Source of the DNA: Lysobacterales bacterium
GTDB lineage: Bacteria; Pseudomonadota; Gammaproteobacteria; Xanthomonadales; Wenzhouxiangellaceae
Length of the DNA stretch: 64,000 nt
Reading direction: 5' to 3'
Assembly (NCBI GenBank): GCA_002722315.1
Contig: PBLG01000017.1
Location: forward strand, 1 to 64,000
Of this stretch, positions 44,144-52,593 are shown piece by piece. Below the pieces are notes generated by a model. It was not told the DNA's origin. It saw nothing but the letters and a program-made list of their open reading frames with translations, and searched no databases. The stretch's first letter is position 1. Every line of letters begins with the position of its first letter. Made by a program: the position numbers and the translations under genes.

Positions 44144-45645
44144 CGGGCCGGGACGGGCAGCCCGAAATCCTCCAGCATCAACCCGGCGGTGGCCCGCGCC
44201 GAGCCGACCACCCCGGGAATGCCCGCCCCGGGATGCGTGCCGGCGCCGACCAGGTAGAGGTTGGGGATCTTCGGGTCGCGGTTGTGCGGCCTGAACCATG
44301 CGGACTGAGTCAATACGGGCTCGACCGAGAACGCCGAGCCCAGATGCGAATTCAGCTCGTCGCGGAAACCGAACGGGTGCAACGTCCGGCAGGTAACCAG
44401 GTCGTCCTTGAGCCCCGGGATGTGGTGCTTTTCGAGGTAGTCGAGAATCCGGTCGGTGTACTTCGGGCCCACCTCGTCCCAGTCGATGTCGGCCGTGCCC
44501 AGGTGCGGCACCGGCGACAGAACGTAGTAGGCGCTGCAGCCTTCCGGGGCAAGCGACGGGTCGGTCAGCGTGGGCGCGTGCAGGTACAGCGAGAAATCCT
44601 CGGCCAGGTCGGGCGAGTTGAAGATGTCGTTGATCAGTTCCTTGTAGCGCGGCCCGAACAGAACCATGTGGTGCTTGAGATCGGGGTGGATGCGCTTGAG
44701 GCCGAAGTAAATGACGAACAGCGACATGCTCCAGTTGCGTTTCTCCAGCACCTTTTTCTGCTTGTGCCCGCGATCGGTGTGGCCCAGCAGCTTGCCGTAG
44801 GTGTGCAGCACGTCTGCATTGCTGGCCACGGTGTCGAAGTCGGCCGAGTAGCCGTCCTGGGTTGCAAGCCCGGTGATTCGGCCGTCGGCGGTCCTGATCT
44901 CGGCCACTTCGCTGTTCAGCCGGATGGTGCCGCCCAGGTCCTCGAAAAGCCTGACCAGGCCGCGCACCAGCGCGCCTGTGCCGCCGCGGGCGAACCACAC
45001 GCCCCATTCGCGCTCCAGCGCGTGTATCAGCGCGTATATCGAAGACGTCTTGAACGGGTTGCCGCCGACCAGCAGCGGATGGAACGAGAACGCCTGGCGC
45101 AGGTGTTCGTCCTGGATGAATTTCGAGACCTGGGCGTAGACGCTGCGGTAGGCCTTGAGCTTCATCAGCGCCGGGGCGACCTTGATCATGGAGCCGAAGT
45201 TGAGAAAGGGCACGTGGCCGAGCTCGAGATAGCCCTTCTCGAACACCGCCCGAGAGTAGTCGAGGAATCTTCTGTACCCGTCGACGTCGGCCGGGTTGCG
45301 CTTGCGGATCTGCTCCTCTAGCCGGTCGGCGTCGTTGGTGTAGTCGAAGACGTCGCCGTCTTCCCAGCACAGTCGGTACATCGGGTCGACCGGCATCAGT
45401 TCGACGTAATCTTTCATTTCCTTGCCGGCGATCGTGAACAGCGCTTCCAGCGCGGAAGGATCGGTGATCACCGTCGGGCCACCGTCGAAGACGAAGCCCT
45501 GGTCTTCGTAGACGTAGGCGCGCCCGCCGGGCTTGTCGCGCTTTTCGAAAACGGTGGTCTCGAAGCCGGCGGCCTGGAGCCGGATCGCGAGGCTCAGCCC
45601 GCCGAATCCCGAGCCGATGACGGCGGCGCGTTTGCTGGTTGTCAT
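44140..45645 (-). CDS. crtI: Phytoene desaturase (lycopene-forming)
   Basis: 501 aa. FAD site VIGSGFGGLSLAIRLQAAG at the N-terminus, then KRDKPGGRAYVYEDQGFVFDGGPTVITDP, both diagnostic of bacterial CrtI. The C-terminal block LYLVGAGTHPGAGIPGVVGSARATA is the second flavin signature. It introduces four double bases' worth of unsaturation, turning phytoene to lycopene. ATG 45645 is chosen at the FAD motif; the longer frame upstream overlaps crtY. Confidence 0.97.
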   Translation of the reverse strand: MTTSKRAAVIGSGFGGLSLAIRLQAAGFETTVFEKRDKPGGRAYVYEDQGFVFDGGPTVITDPSALEALFTIAGKEMKDYVELMPVDPMYRLCWEDGDVFDYTNDADRLEEQIRKRNPADVDGYRRFLDYSRAVFEKGYLELGHVPFLNFGSMIKVAPALMKLKAYRSVYAQVSKFIQDEHLRQAFSFHPLLVGGNPFKTSSIYALIHALEREWGVWFARGGTGALVRGLVRLFEDLGGTIRLNSEVAEIRTADGRITGLATQDGYSADFDTVASNADVLHTYGKLLGHTDRGHKQKKVLEKRNWSMSLFVIYFGLKRIHPDLKHHMVLFGPRYKELINDIFNSPDLAEDFSLYLHAPTLTDPSLAPEGCSAYYVLSPVPHLGTADIDWDEVGPKYTDRILDYLEKHHIPGLKDDLVTCRTLHPFGFRDELNSHLGSAFSVEPVLTQSAWFRPHNRDPKIPNLYLVGAGTHPGAGIPGVVGSARATAGLMLEDFGLPVPAR

Positions 45646-45652
45646 TTTGTCT

Positions 45653-46822
45653 CTACTGCTCCCTTCGCATGAATATGTCCTCGCGCACGAGCGGTATCGC
45701 CTCGGTAACCGGGACCGGCGGTTTGCCGACCAGGATGCGCGCCTTTTGGGCAAGTGTGAGTTTTGCCGCGTAAAAATTCGTGATGATGCCTTCCGAGAGC
45801 CCGTAGAAGCGCTCCAGCACACGGTATCGCTGGTCGGCGCGCCCGGCCCTGAACAGCATGCGATTGAGCAGCCGGAAGAACCGCGTGTACGCCCAGAAGT
45901 CCCGGGCAAAGGCTCGCGTGAATGCCGCCAGCGCAGGCCCGTCCATCGGCCAGTTCGCGGCGATCGCGTCGGCCAGCGCCATCGCCTGCGGCAGCGAGTA
46001 GCCCGTGGTCGGATGGAACAGCCCGGCCCGCAATCCGGCGCGCGCGACGGGGTCGGCGGCCGGCCAGAAGCGATCGAAGTCGCCGGCCATGAGGATGGGC
46101 AGAACGCCGCGCTCGGTCCGGATGGTCTCCTCTATCGCCCAGCCGTGGTCGGCCGCGTATTCGTCTATGGCCGCGGAAAGTTCATCGTCCGACAGGTCCG
46201 CGCCGTCGCTGTAGCGGGTGTCCTCGACGAGAATCGTGGTCTCGTCGAACGGCAGCAGGTAGATGAACCTGTAGCCGTCGGCCTGCGAGACCGTGGCGTC
46301 CATGATCACCGGATACTCGACGCCGTGTGGCGCACGGGTTCGCAGTTCGCGACCGAGAAACTTCTGGAAGCCCAGTACCGTACCGTCGGCGCTTTCCGGC
46401 CCGCGCCCGTCGAGCACGGCGCCGGCGCGCAGCGTTCGGCCGTCCGCGGTCTCGAGCGACTGCGCATCTAGAGCGGTGACCGGGGTGTCGACATGAATCT
46501 CGATGCCCGGACGATCGACCATGACGTCTCGAAGCGCGTCCGAGGTGATGCTGAAATATCCGGCCTGAAGTTCGCGCTGCAGTCGCGGAAAGCGCACCTG
46601 CTGCCTGGTCCAGGCATGTTGCACCAGCGGTTCCAGGAAGGCATGCTGGGCCGGCGACAGGTCGCCGCCGTGGAACGACCACGTATGATTTCCGCCCAGC
46701 GCCGGTGCGGCTTCGACGATGGCGATCCGCACATCGGGGTGGCTTTCGGCCACGCGCAGGGCGATAAGGCAGTTCGAAAGCCCGCCGCCGGCGAGCAGCA
46801 GGTCTGGTGCTTCGAGGCTCAT
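45653..46822 (-). CDS. crtY: Lycopene beta-cyclase
   Basis: 389 aa. Starts with the dinucleotide site DLLLAGGGLSNCLIALRVAE; ALGGNHTWSFHGGDL and FHPTTGYSLPQAMALADAIA are CrtY landmarks. Cyclises both ends of lycopene to beta-carotene. It is 7 bp upstream of crtI on the same strand and diverges from crtE. Membrane-associated; no cleavable signal peptide. Confidence 0.96.
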   Translation of the reverse strand: MSLEAPDLLLAGGGLSNCLIALRVAESHPDVRIAIVEAAPALGGNHTWSFHGGDLSPAQHAFLEPLVQHAWTRQQVRFPRLQRELQAGYFSITSDALRDVMVDRPGIEIHVDTPVTALDAQSLETADGRTLRAGAVLDGRGPESADGTVLGFQKFLGRELRTRAPHGVEYPVIMDATVSQADGYRFIYLLPFDETTILVEDTRYSDGADLSDDELSAAIDEYAADHGWAIEETIRTERGVLPILMAGDFDRFWPAADPVARAGLRAGLFHPTTGYSLPQAMALADAIAANWPMDGPALAAFTRAFARDFWAYTRFFRLLNRMLFRAGRADQRYRVLERFYGLSEGIITNFYAAKLTLAQKARILVGKPPVPVTEAIPLVREDIFMRREQ

Positions 46823-46868
46823 ACGGGTATTGTGCGGTATCGTATGAAGTGCCGGGGTTCACGCGCGA

Positions 46869-46903
46869 TTCACAACGAGGCAGCGTATAGTGCCGATTGT
46901 GAA
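46869..46903. promoter_or_regulatory. Dyad in the crtY-crtE divergent region
   Basis: TTCACAA (46869-46875) is repeated inverted as TTGTGAA (46897-46903), with 21 bp between, surrounding a TATAGT that could be a -10 box for crtE. An operator for a shared regulator of both carotenoid units is plausible. No regulator gene sits beside it, so its binder is unknown. Confidence 0.4.
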
Positions 46904-46984
46904 AACGCCACCAAGAGCGAATTTCTCCCTTCGCGCGCGCCTGTCGCGCAGCGGGGAAGAAATCCACCAGCAGGGAGCCATTTG

Positions 46985-47917
46985 ATGGCCGCGATAGTCG
47001 ATGTCGCTTCGGTCGCCGAAAATCGGCGCAATGCATCTTCCGAGCCCGCCGCGCGCACGATCCGCCTCTGGCGCGATCGGGTCAATAACCGGCTCGAGGA
47101 ACTCATTCGCGCGGATGAAGACGCGTGCCCGACGCTGGTCGAGGCGATGCGCTACAGCCTGCTCACCCCCGGGAAACGCGTGCGGTCGCTTCTCGCTCTG
47201 CTGACCGCACTGGATTTCGGTCGCGATCCGCGTCCCTTGATCGACTTCGGTTGCGCGCTGGAACTCGTTCATTGCGCGTCCCTGATGCTCGACGATTTGC
47301 CGTGCATGGACAATGCCCGGATGCGTCGGGGCCAGCCGGCCGCCCACATCCAGTTCGGGGAAGCGACCACGACGCTGGCGGCGATCGCGTTGCTCAACCA
47401 GTCGTTCGGCCTGATCGCTTCGAGTGCGACGCTGGCCGAGCCCGTGAGATGCCGGCTGATCGCGCGGGTCAGCCAGGCCGTCGGCACGGCAGGCCTGGTG
47501 TCGGGACAGTCGCGCGATCTCGTGGAACGCAAGGGTGGGCTGGACAGTGACGGAATGGCGCGCATCAACCAGCAGAAGACCGGCGTGCTCTTCGAGCTTG
47601 CGGTGGTCGGCGGCGGGATGATCCTGGATCTTCCGGACGAGCGGCTGGAGGCCCTGAACCTCTATGCGGGCCACGTGGGACAGGCGTTCCAGAGCGCCGA
47701 CGATCTGCTGGATTGCCGCGAGCACAGCAAGCATTCGGGCAAGGACTGCGGTGCCGACGTCGACAAGGCGGGCTCGGTGCATCAGCTTGGCGAGACCGCG
47801 TTGCGCGAAAGGCTGCAGGGGGAACTGGCAAGGGCCGATCGCAGGCTAGCGCAACTCGGTCTCGATCGGAGTCTGCTTCGGGCGTTCGTTCTTTCATTGT
47901 TCCAGCGTCTCGTCTGA
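46985..47917 (+). CDS. crtE: Geranylgeranyl diphosphate synthase
   Basis: 310 aa. First Asp-rich motif is DDLPCMDNARMRRG and the second is DDLLD after GQAFQSA; KRVRSLLALL and QQKTGVLFELAV are further polyprenyl synthase blocks. Supplies GGPP to CrtB. The ATG has gggagccatttg upstream. It opens the plus-strand unit crtE-ABC-ABC-crtZ, only 12 bp before the ABC ATPase gene. Confidence 0.95.
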   Translation: MAAIVDVASVAENRRNASSEPAARTIRLWRDRVNNRLEELIRADEDACPTLVEAMRYSLLTPGKRVRSLLALLTALDFGRDPRPLIDFGCALELVHCASLMLDDLPCMDNARMRRGQPAAHIQFGEATTTLAAIALLNQSFGLIASSATLAEPVRCRLIARVSQAVGTAGLVSGQSRDLVERKGGLDSDGMARINQQKTGVLFELAVVGGGMILDLPDERLEALNLYAGHVGQAFQSADDLLDCREHSKHSGKDCGADVDKAGSVHQLGETALRERLQGELARADRRLAQLGLDRSLLRAFVLSLFQRLV

Positions 47918-47929
47918 AGTCTCGCTTGC

Positions 47930-48880
47930 ATGAGCCAGGCCGGTAACGAACCGATCCTCGAGATCGAATCCATCGCATTCGCCTACCGCGACAAGCCGGT
48001 TCTGCGCGATATCAGGCTCGATCTCCATCCAGGTCGGATACTGGCGCTGCTCGGCCCCAACGGCGCAGGGAAGTCGACCCTGATTCGCTGCATCTGCGGC
48101 CGCCTGCAACCGGACGCCGGTCGCGTGAGGGTGAACGGAAACAATCCCCTCGACAACGCATCCGCGCGCGCCGCCACCGGGCTGGTGCCGCAACAGATCG
48201 CACTGTACCCGCACCTGACCGTCACCGAGAACCTGGCGACGTTCGCGCGCCTGGCCGGCGTGGCCCGAAGGGCGGTAGGCGCTGCGGTGGCCGCAACCAT
48301 CGACGTCTGCGACCTCGCCGCTGTCGCCGATCGCCCGGCCGGTCGGCTCTCGGGCGGCTGGCAGCGGCGTGTGAACATCGGCTGCGCGATGAGTCATTCG
48401 CCGCGCCTGCTGATTCTCGACGAGCCCACGGTGGGCATCGATCCGCCGGCGCGCGAGGCGATAGAAAGGCTGCTCACCCGTCTTGCCGGCGACGGACTTG
48501 CCGTGCTCATGACCAGCCACGACCTGGCCCAGCTCGAGACCCTGGCCGACGGCGTGGCGTTCCTGTCCGAGGGCCGGATCGCGGCGACCGGCGCGCCTTC
48601 GGGCCTGATTCGTGAATTCTTTGGCGCGCGCCGGGATTGTCTCGTGTCGCTGGCCGATCCGCCGGGCGCGGAACTGGCCGCTCGGCTCGAGCAACTCGGT
48701 CTGGCGAGCGCCGACCGCGACCCCTTGCGCTGGCGCGGCATGATCGATGAACGGGAGGCCCGGGACCTTCAGGCGCGGCTGCCGACCGACGCGCCGATCA
48801 CCGAGCTGCGCGTGCGCCGCCCCGGCCTGCATTCGCTGTGGAAGCGTCTGTACGGTCGCGATCCGGAGCGACCGGGATGA
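47930..48880 (+). CDS. ABC transporter ATP-binding protein (ABC-2 exporter type)
   Basis: 316 aa. Walker A GPNGAGKSTLI, signature LSGGWQRRV, Walker B LLILDEPTVGID and switch His in LMTSHD. The N-terminal ATPase domain is of the CcmA/NodI-like exporter class. A C-terminal extension of about 80 residues follows (LADPPGAELAARLEQLG). It is overlapped by the permease gene and lies between crtE and crtZ, so a role in moving a lipid or pigment is possible but unproven. Confidence 0.92.
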   Translation: MSQAGNEPILEIESIAFAYRDKPVLRDIRLDLHPGRILALLGPNGAGKSTLIRCICGRLQPDAGRVRVNGNNPLDNASARAATGLVPQQIALYPHLTVTENLATFARLAGVARRAVGAAVAATIDVCDLAAVADRPAGRLSGGWQRRVNIGCAMSHSPRLLILDEPTVGIDPPAREAIERLLTRLAGDGLAVLMTSHDLAQLETLADGVAFLSEGRIAATGAPSGLIREFFGARRDCLVSLADPPGAELAARLEQLGLASADRDPLRWRGMIDEREARDLQARLPTDAPITELRVRRPGLHSLWKRLYGRDPERPG

Positions 48881-50112
48881 TTGCAACCGTCGCCCGGGTG
48901 ATGTGGCTGGCGCTGCTGCGCGATCGCGGCGCGCTGATGCTGGCGTTCGCGCTTCCTCCGCTGCTGTTCCTGGTGTTCGCCGAAGTGTTCTCCGGCGCCG
49001 GCGACAGCGACCTGGAAATGCGCGTGGCGATTCTCGACGAGGCCGGTACGCCGCTGACCGGGAGAATCACGGACGCGATTGCCGGGCTCGACGGCATCGT
49101 CGCGGTGTCCGACGGGTCCGCTCGCGGCGTCGTGCGCGTCGCCGACCTGGAGACGCTGGTCCGGCAGGGGCAGGCCGACGCCGCGGTCTGGCTGCGCGCC
49201 GAGCCCGACGGAAACCTGGATGCAGAGCCGCCGGTGGTCGTCGTCGGCGACGCCTCGCGCGCGCTGGCCGCGGCGGTGGTCACCGGCCGCGTGCAGCGGG
49301 TGCTTCAGGCCGAGTTTCCTGCGCTGGGCGTGGCGCGCGCCGCGTCGCTGGTCGATGCATTGGCGGGTCCTTACACCGATGAGCAGTTGGAGGCGCTGGA
49401 CCTGGCGCTGTCCGAGCTGGATGCCGAGGCGCTGGAAGACGAGGACGGCGACACCTCGCAGGACGGCCTGGTCGAGCAGCGGCTCCTGGGCGGCGGCCGC
49501 GAGATCGACGACGGGGTGAGCTATTACGCCGGGGCCGTGGCGATACTGTTCCTCCTGTTCGCCGCCATGCAGGGCGCGATTTCACTCATCGACGAGCGCA
49601 ATTCCGGCATCGTCGATCGGCTGGTTGCCGGGCCCGGCGGTTATACGGTTGTGGTCGTGGGCAAGGGGCTTTTCCTGACCCTGCAGGGGCTGGCCCAGGC
49701 GACGCTGATCTTCGCCGTGGCCTGGTGGCTTTACGGCCTGGACTGGTTCGGACATTTCGGGCCGTGGCTGGTCACCGCCTTGCTCGCCGCGGCCGTCTCG
49801 GCCTGGCTGGGCCTGCTGCTGGCATCGCTTTGCAGCTCGCGTCAACAGGCGCAGACGGCGTCTGCATTCGCGGTGCTTATACTGTCGGCCGTCGGCGGTA
49901 GCATGATGCCGCGGTTCCTGATGCCGGGCTGGCTGCGCGAACTCGGCTGGTTCACCCCGAATGCCTGGGTGATCGAAAGCTGGCACGGCATCTTCTGGCG
50001 CGGCGACGGTGCGGCCGAGCTGGCAATCGCCTGGGTCGTGCTGCTGGCCACCGCGCTGGGCGCGATGTCGATCAGCATCTGGCTGGCGCACCGGCTGGCG
50101 CGTGAGAAGTAG
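48877..50112 (+). CDS. ABC-2 type permease
   Basis: 411 aa. One N-terminal helix (ALMLAFALPPLLFLVFAEVF), a large extracytoplasmic domain of about 180 residues and five C-terminal helices (including AVAILFLLFAAMQGAISLIDERNSG, the ABC-2 signature area). The start overlaps the ATPase stop (ATGA). It forms a simple exporter with that ATPase. The substrate is unknown. Confidence 0.9.
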   Translation: MIATVARVMWLALLRDRGALMLAFALPPLLFLVFAEVFSGAGDSDLEMRVAILDEAGTPLTGRITDAIAGLDGIVAVSDGSARGVVRVADLETLVRQGQADAAVWLRAEPDGNLDAEPPVVVVGDASRALAAAVVTGRVQRVLQAEFPALGVARAASLVDALAGPYTDEQLEALDLALSELDAEALEDEDGDTSQDGLVEQRLLGGGREIDDGVSYYAGAVAILFLLFAAMQGAISLIDERNSGIVDRLVAGPGGYTVVVVGKGLFLTLQGLAQATLIFAVAWWLYGLDWFGHFGPWLVTALLAAAVSAWLGLLLASLCSSRQQAQTASAFAVLILSAVGGSMMPRFLMPGWLRELGWFTPNAWVIESWHGIFWRGDGAAELAIAWVVLLATALGAMSISIWLAHRLAREK

Positions 50113-50203
50113 CCGAAACGATGACAGGTGAAAGGGCGATGACGCGTTGGCGGCACGCTGAACACTACAATATGAATCCTGCAGGACTCTGGGCTGATAC
50201 GAG

Positions 50204-50680
50204 ATGAATATCGCCATCAATGCATTGCTGTTTTTCGGCACGGTCGTCGCCATGGAGGGCGTGGCGTGGTGGACCCACCGCTACGTGATGCACGGCTGGG
50301 GCTGGGGCTGGCACAAGTCCCACCACGAGCCGCGCACCGGGATGTTCGAGAAGAACGACCTGTTCGCCGTGGTCGGCACCGCGATATCGATGTCGCTGAT
50401 CGCGTTCGGCGCCGAGAACCTCGGTCCCACCTGGTGGATCGGCTGGGGCATGGCCGGCTACGGATTCTGCTACTTCGTGTTCCACGACGGCCTGGTTCAC
50501 CGCCGCTGGCCGCTGAAATGGCACCCGAAGAGCGGTTACCTCAAGCGCCTGATTCAGGCCCACAAGATGCACCACGCGGTGCACGAAAAGGACGGGGCGT
50601 TTTCGTTCGGATTTCTATACGCACGCCCGTTGCCGGAGCTGAAGCGGCAGTTCCAGGAACTGCAGAATCGCAACTCCTGA
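50204..50680 (+). CDS. crtZ: Beta-carotene hydroxylase
   Basis: 158 aa membrane di-iron enzyme. Four His boxes are visible: HRYVMHG, HKSHHE, FHDGLVHRR and HKMHHAVH. It hydroxylates the rings of beta-carotene to give zeaxanthin. 91 bp lie between the ABC permease and this gene. With crtE, crtB, crtI and crtY it completes a zeaxanthin pathway; no ketolase or glucosyltransferase is in the window. Confidence 0.95.
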   Translation: MNIAINALLFFGTVVAMEGVAWWTHRYVMHGWGWGWHKSHHEPRTGMFEKNDLFAVVGTAISMSLIAFGAENLGPTWWIGWGMAGYGFCYFVFHDGLVHRRWPLKWHPKSGYLKRLIQAHKMHHAVHEKDGAFSFGFLYARPLPELKRQFQELQNRNS

Positions 50681-50715
50681 ACGGTCGAGGCGGCTTGAAT
50701 GGATTGTCCTGAAAG

Positions 50716-50740
50716 GTCGCGGCGGCGGGGCCGCCGCGAC
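50716..50740. terminator. GC-rich hairpin between convergent crtZ and OMP genes
   Basis: An 11-bp perfect stem, GTCGCGGCGGC with GCCGCCGCGAC, closes a 3-nt loop. It sits between two genes that end toward each other. There is no proper U run on either side, so it may work as a weak bidirectional terminator. Confidence 0.5.
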
Positions 50741-50756
50741 ACCTGAAATCGATGCC

Positions 50757-51329
50757 TCAGAAGCTCAGCCGCAGGTTGGCGCGGTAGATGTTGAGGTCGA
50801 ATTCGTAGGTCTCGACCCCGACGCTGAGGCCGAAGCTCGGATGGAACTTGAACAGCACGTCGGCGCCGAGAATCCCGTCGCCGTTGTCGCCGTCGCTCTG
50901 GTAGCCGCCGAACACGCGACCCTCGACCATGTCGGTGAAGCCATGGCGCAGGCCGATATCGCCGCGGAAGCCGTCATCGTCGAAAGGGCCTACTTCCAGC
51001 GCAGCGTATGAGCCTTCGAGGAACAGGTCGGTGTTCGGCTGCAGATTGAAGCGGTAGCCGAGGCCGATCTTGTAGAGGTCGGTGTCCAGGTTACCGAGCT
51101 CCCAGCGGTCCCAGCTACCCTGGGCATAGACGCCGCCGCCGATATCGGCCGACGCCCGGAAATTGAATCCGGTCTCGTTATCCGAGAATCCACCGAGATC
51201 GAAGTCGGCCACTGATACACCGCCTTCCAGGTAGCTGTAGCTCAGGTCTCCCCCCGACTGTGCCATCGCCGTGTTGCAACCCATCGTGACTGCCGTCAAC
51301 GCAAGGCCGGCAAGCATTGTTGTACGCAT
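50757..51329 (-). CDS. Small outer-membrane beta-barrel protein
   Basis: 190 aa. Signal peptide (MLAGLALTAVTMGCNTAMAQ, cut after AMAQ), then alternating beta strands (YSYLEGGVSVADFDL, GFNFRASADIGGGVYAQGSW, YKIGLGYRFNLQPNTDLFLEGSYA) and a C-terminal aromatic end (ANLRLSF) typical of barrels. Resembles the OmpA-like transmembrane or Ail/OmpX-type small barrels. ATG 51329 has caggagaacacc upstream. The function is unknown. Confidence 0.8.
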   Translation of the reverse strand: MRTTMLAGLALTAVTMGCNTAMAQSGGDLSYSYLEGGVSVADFDLGGFSDNETGFNFRASADIGGGVYAQGSWDRWELGNLDTDLYKIGLGYRFNLQPNTDLFLEGSYAALEVGPFDDDGFRGDIGLRHGFTDMVEGRVFGGYQSDGDNGDGILGADVLFKFHPSFGLSVGVETYEFDLNIYRANLRLSF

Positions 51330-51544
51330 TTGGTGTTCTCCTGTTGGTTCATCATTGACCCGGGCCGGAGATCCGGTCGGGATCGCATGCGGTACGAGGA
51401 CGGATGTACGGGCAGGCGATCGGTCGTGGACCGATCCGTTCGTAAACTCAGCGCCCCACCGCTGGTCGCGACGATACACCAATGTTGGACGGTTGTGCAG
51501 TGCCGAAAGTAAGTTCGTTCGATCCGCCGCCGTTCGAGCAGGTT
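51330..51544. other. Gap between OMP and HAD genes, nothing seen
   Basis: About 215 bp. I saw no supported gene, hairpin with U tract or repeat here. It presumably holds the promoter of the minus-strand OMP gene; no strong box was found. Confidence 0.3.
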
Positions 51545-52219
51545 CTACGATTCGTGCGGAGCGGCTGCACCGTCGATGAATTCCATCAGGGAGTTCAGCA
51601 CCCGGTCGGCGGCCTGGATGCCCGGGTCGTCGGGCTCGAAGACCGATGGCACGGCGATGACGGTCATGCCGGCGGCCTTGCCCGCCGAGACGCCGGCCGG
51701 GGCATCCTCGAAAACCAGGCATCGCCCGGGTTCCACGCCCAGCTTTTCGGCCGTGGTCAGGAACACCGCCGGGTCGGGCTTGCCGCGTGCCTCGTGGATG
51801 CCGGAGTGGGTGAGGTCCAGAAGGGCGGCCAGGTCCAGTTTTCCGACCACCGCCTCGATTAGCGCCGGCGGCGATGAAGACGCGATGGCGAGTTTCAGTC
51901 CGGCGTCGCGAAGCTGGCGCATGGTCCGGTGCACGCCCGGCAGCGGTTGACCGCGTTCCAGGATCAGCCGCGTGACCTCGGCCAGCACGCGCTCGACCAT
52001 CTCTTCGACCGGCGGGCCCTGCCAGTCGAAGCGTTCGTGCCACAGCGACAGCACTTCGTCGATCCGGCGCCCGGCCGTGGCCCGGCACAGCTCGCGCGTG
52101 ACCGGCACGTCCCAGGGCGCGTAAGTCGCGATCTCGGCGTCCTGCCACAGCGGCTCGGAATCGATCAGCAGACCGTCCATGTCGAAGATGGCGGCGGTGT
52201 AGTCGGACAGGTTGATCAT
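51545..52219 (-). CDS. HAD-superfamily phosphatase (subfamily IA)
   Basis: 224 aa. Motif I FDMDGLLIDSEP with nucleophile Asp and acid/base Asp, motif II IASSSPP, motif III Lys in RGKPDP and motif IV VFEDAPAGVSAG. This matches the beta-phosphoglucomutase / sugar-phosphatase subfamily (for example 2-deoxyglucose-6-phosphatase-like YniC). ATG 52219 (MINLSDY) is preferred over an earlier start. A cap domain lies between motifs I and II. Substrate is unproven. Confidence 0.9.
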   Translation of the reverse strand: MINLSDYTAAIFDMDGLLIDSEPLWQDAEIATYAPWDVPVTRELCRATAGRRIDEVLSLWHERFDWQGPPVEEMVERVLAEVTRLILERGQPLPGVHRTMRQLRDAGLKLAIASSSPPALIEAVVGKLDLAALLDLTHSGIHEARGKPDPAVFLTTAEKLGVEPGRCLVFEDAPAGVSAGKAAGMTVIAVPSVFEPDDPGIQAADRVLNSLMEFIDGAAAPHES

Positions 52220-52260
52220 TGATTCTGGCGGTGGTTGGGCAGGGTGCATTCTGACGGATT

Positions 52261-52292
52261 CGGAGGTCGGAGGTCGGAGGTCGGAGATCGGA
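52261..52292. repeat. 7-bp tandem repeat (CGGAGGT), about 4.5 copies
   Basis: Three perfect CGGAGGT copies, one CGGAGAT and a partial copy. It is a short, G-rich microsatellite just upstream of the HAD gene. It has the same period as the array at the window start but a different sequence. Confidence 0.85.
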
Positions 52293-52314
52293 AGAGTCGA
52301 TTCTGATTGTCTGG

Positions 52315-52384
52315 GGGAGGCGCATCTTGCGCCGATGAAGACGTCTCGATCATGGCTTTTCCATCGGCGCGAGACGCGCCTCCC
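52315..52384. repeat. REP-like inverted pair (REPIN-type)
   Basis: Left arm 52315-52337 and right arm 52362-52384 are inverse copies of a 23-bp unit beginning GGGAGGCGC and ending CGCCGATG, with two mismatches. Each arm itself has a small stem (GGCGC with GCGCC). This is the shape of paired REP sequences mobilised by RAYT transposases; no RAYT gene is in the window. Confidence 0.75.
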
Positions 52385-52417
52385 ACAAATTCAGTGCGGC
52401 GGGCGGGCCGCTCGGGT

Positions 52418-52445
52418 AAAAAAATGCCCGGCGCGAGGGCCGGGC
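52418..52445 (-). terminator. Rho-independent terminator of the small-RNA candidate
   Basis: On the minus strand GCCCGGC pairs with GCCGGGC over a 6-nt loop and is followed by A then seven T residues. It ends the candidate RNA whose promoter is near 52522-52550, and cannot end thrC directly because it lies about 150 bp beyond its stop. Confidence 0.85.
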
Positions 52446-52515
52446 GAGACTGTTGGAGCAGCAGGGAGTGTCCTTGATCGACAGTGAAGTTCGAATTACC
52501 CCGCCGATCAAGATA
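52418..52515 (-). ncRNA. Candidate small RNA, about 98 nt
   Basis: A minus-strand promoter (TTCACA, 17 bp, TATCGT at 52522-52550 on the plus coordinates) points into a stretch that ends at a good terminator. The predicted RNA has an 8-bp stem CTTGATCG with CGATCAAG (52473-52480 and 52505-52512) and the terminator hairpin, with a single-stranded part containing GGACA and CUGCUGCUCC between. No open reading frame is convincing inside. It may be a trans-acting sRNA or an attenuator of the HAD gene. I do not know a family. Confidence 0.5.
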
Positions 52516-52521
52516 GTTAGA

Positions 52522-52550
52522 ACGATACACCCTGCCTATCGATTTGTGAA
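52522..52550 (-). promoter_or_regulatory. Promoter of the small-RNA candidate
   Basis: Read on the minus strand, TTCACA (5 of 6 to TTGACA) lies 17 bp from TATCGT (4 of 6 to TATAAT). Start would be near 52515. AT-rich sequence surrounds it. Confidence 0.5.
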
Positions 52551-52593
52551 ATGAATTGTTTATATGGGAGTCATAGGCAAAAAGGATGGCCCG

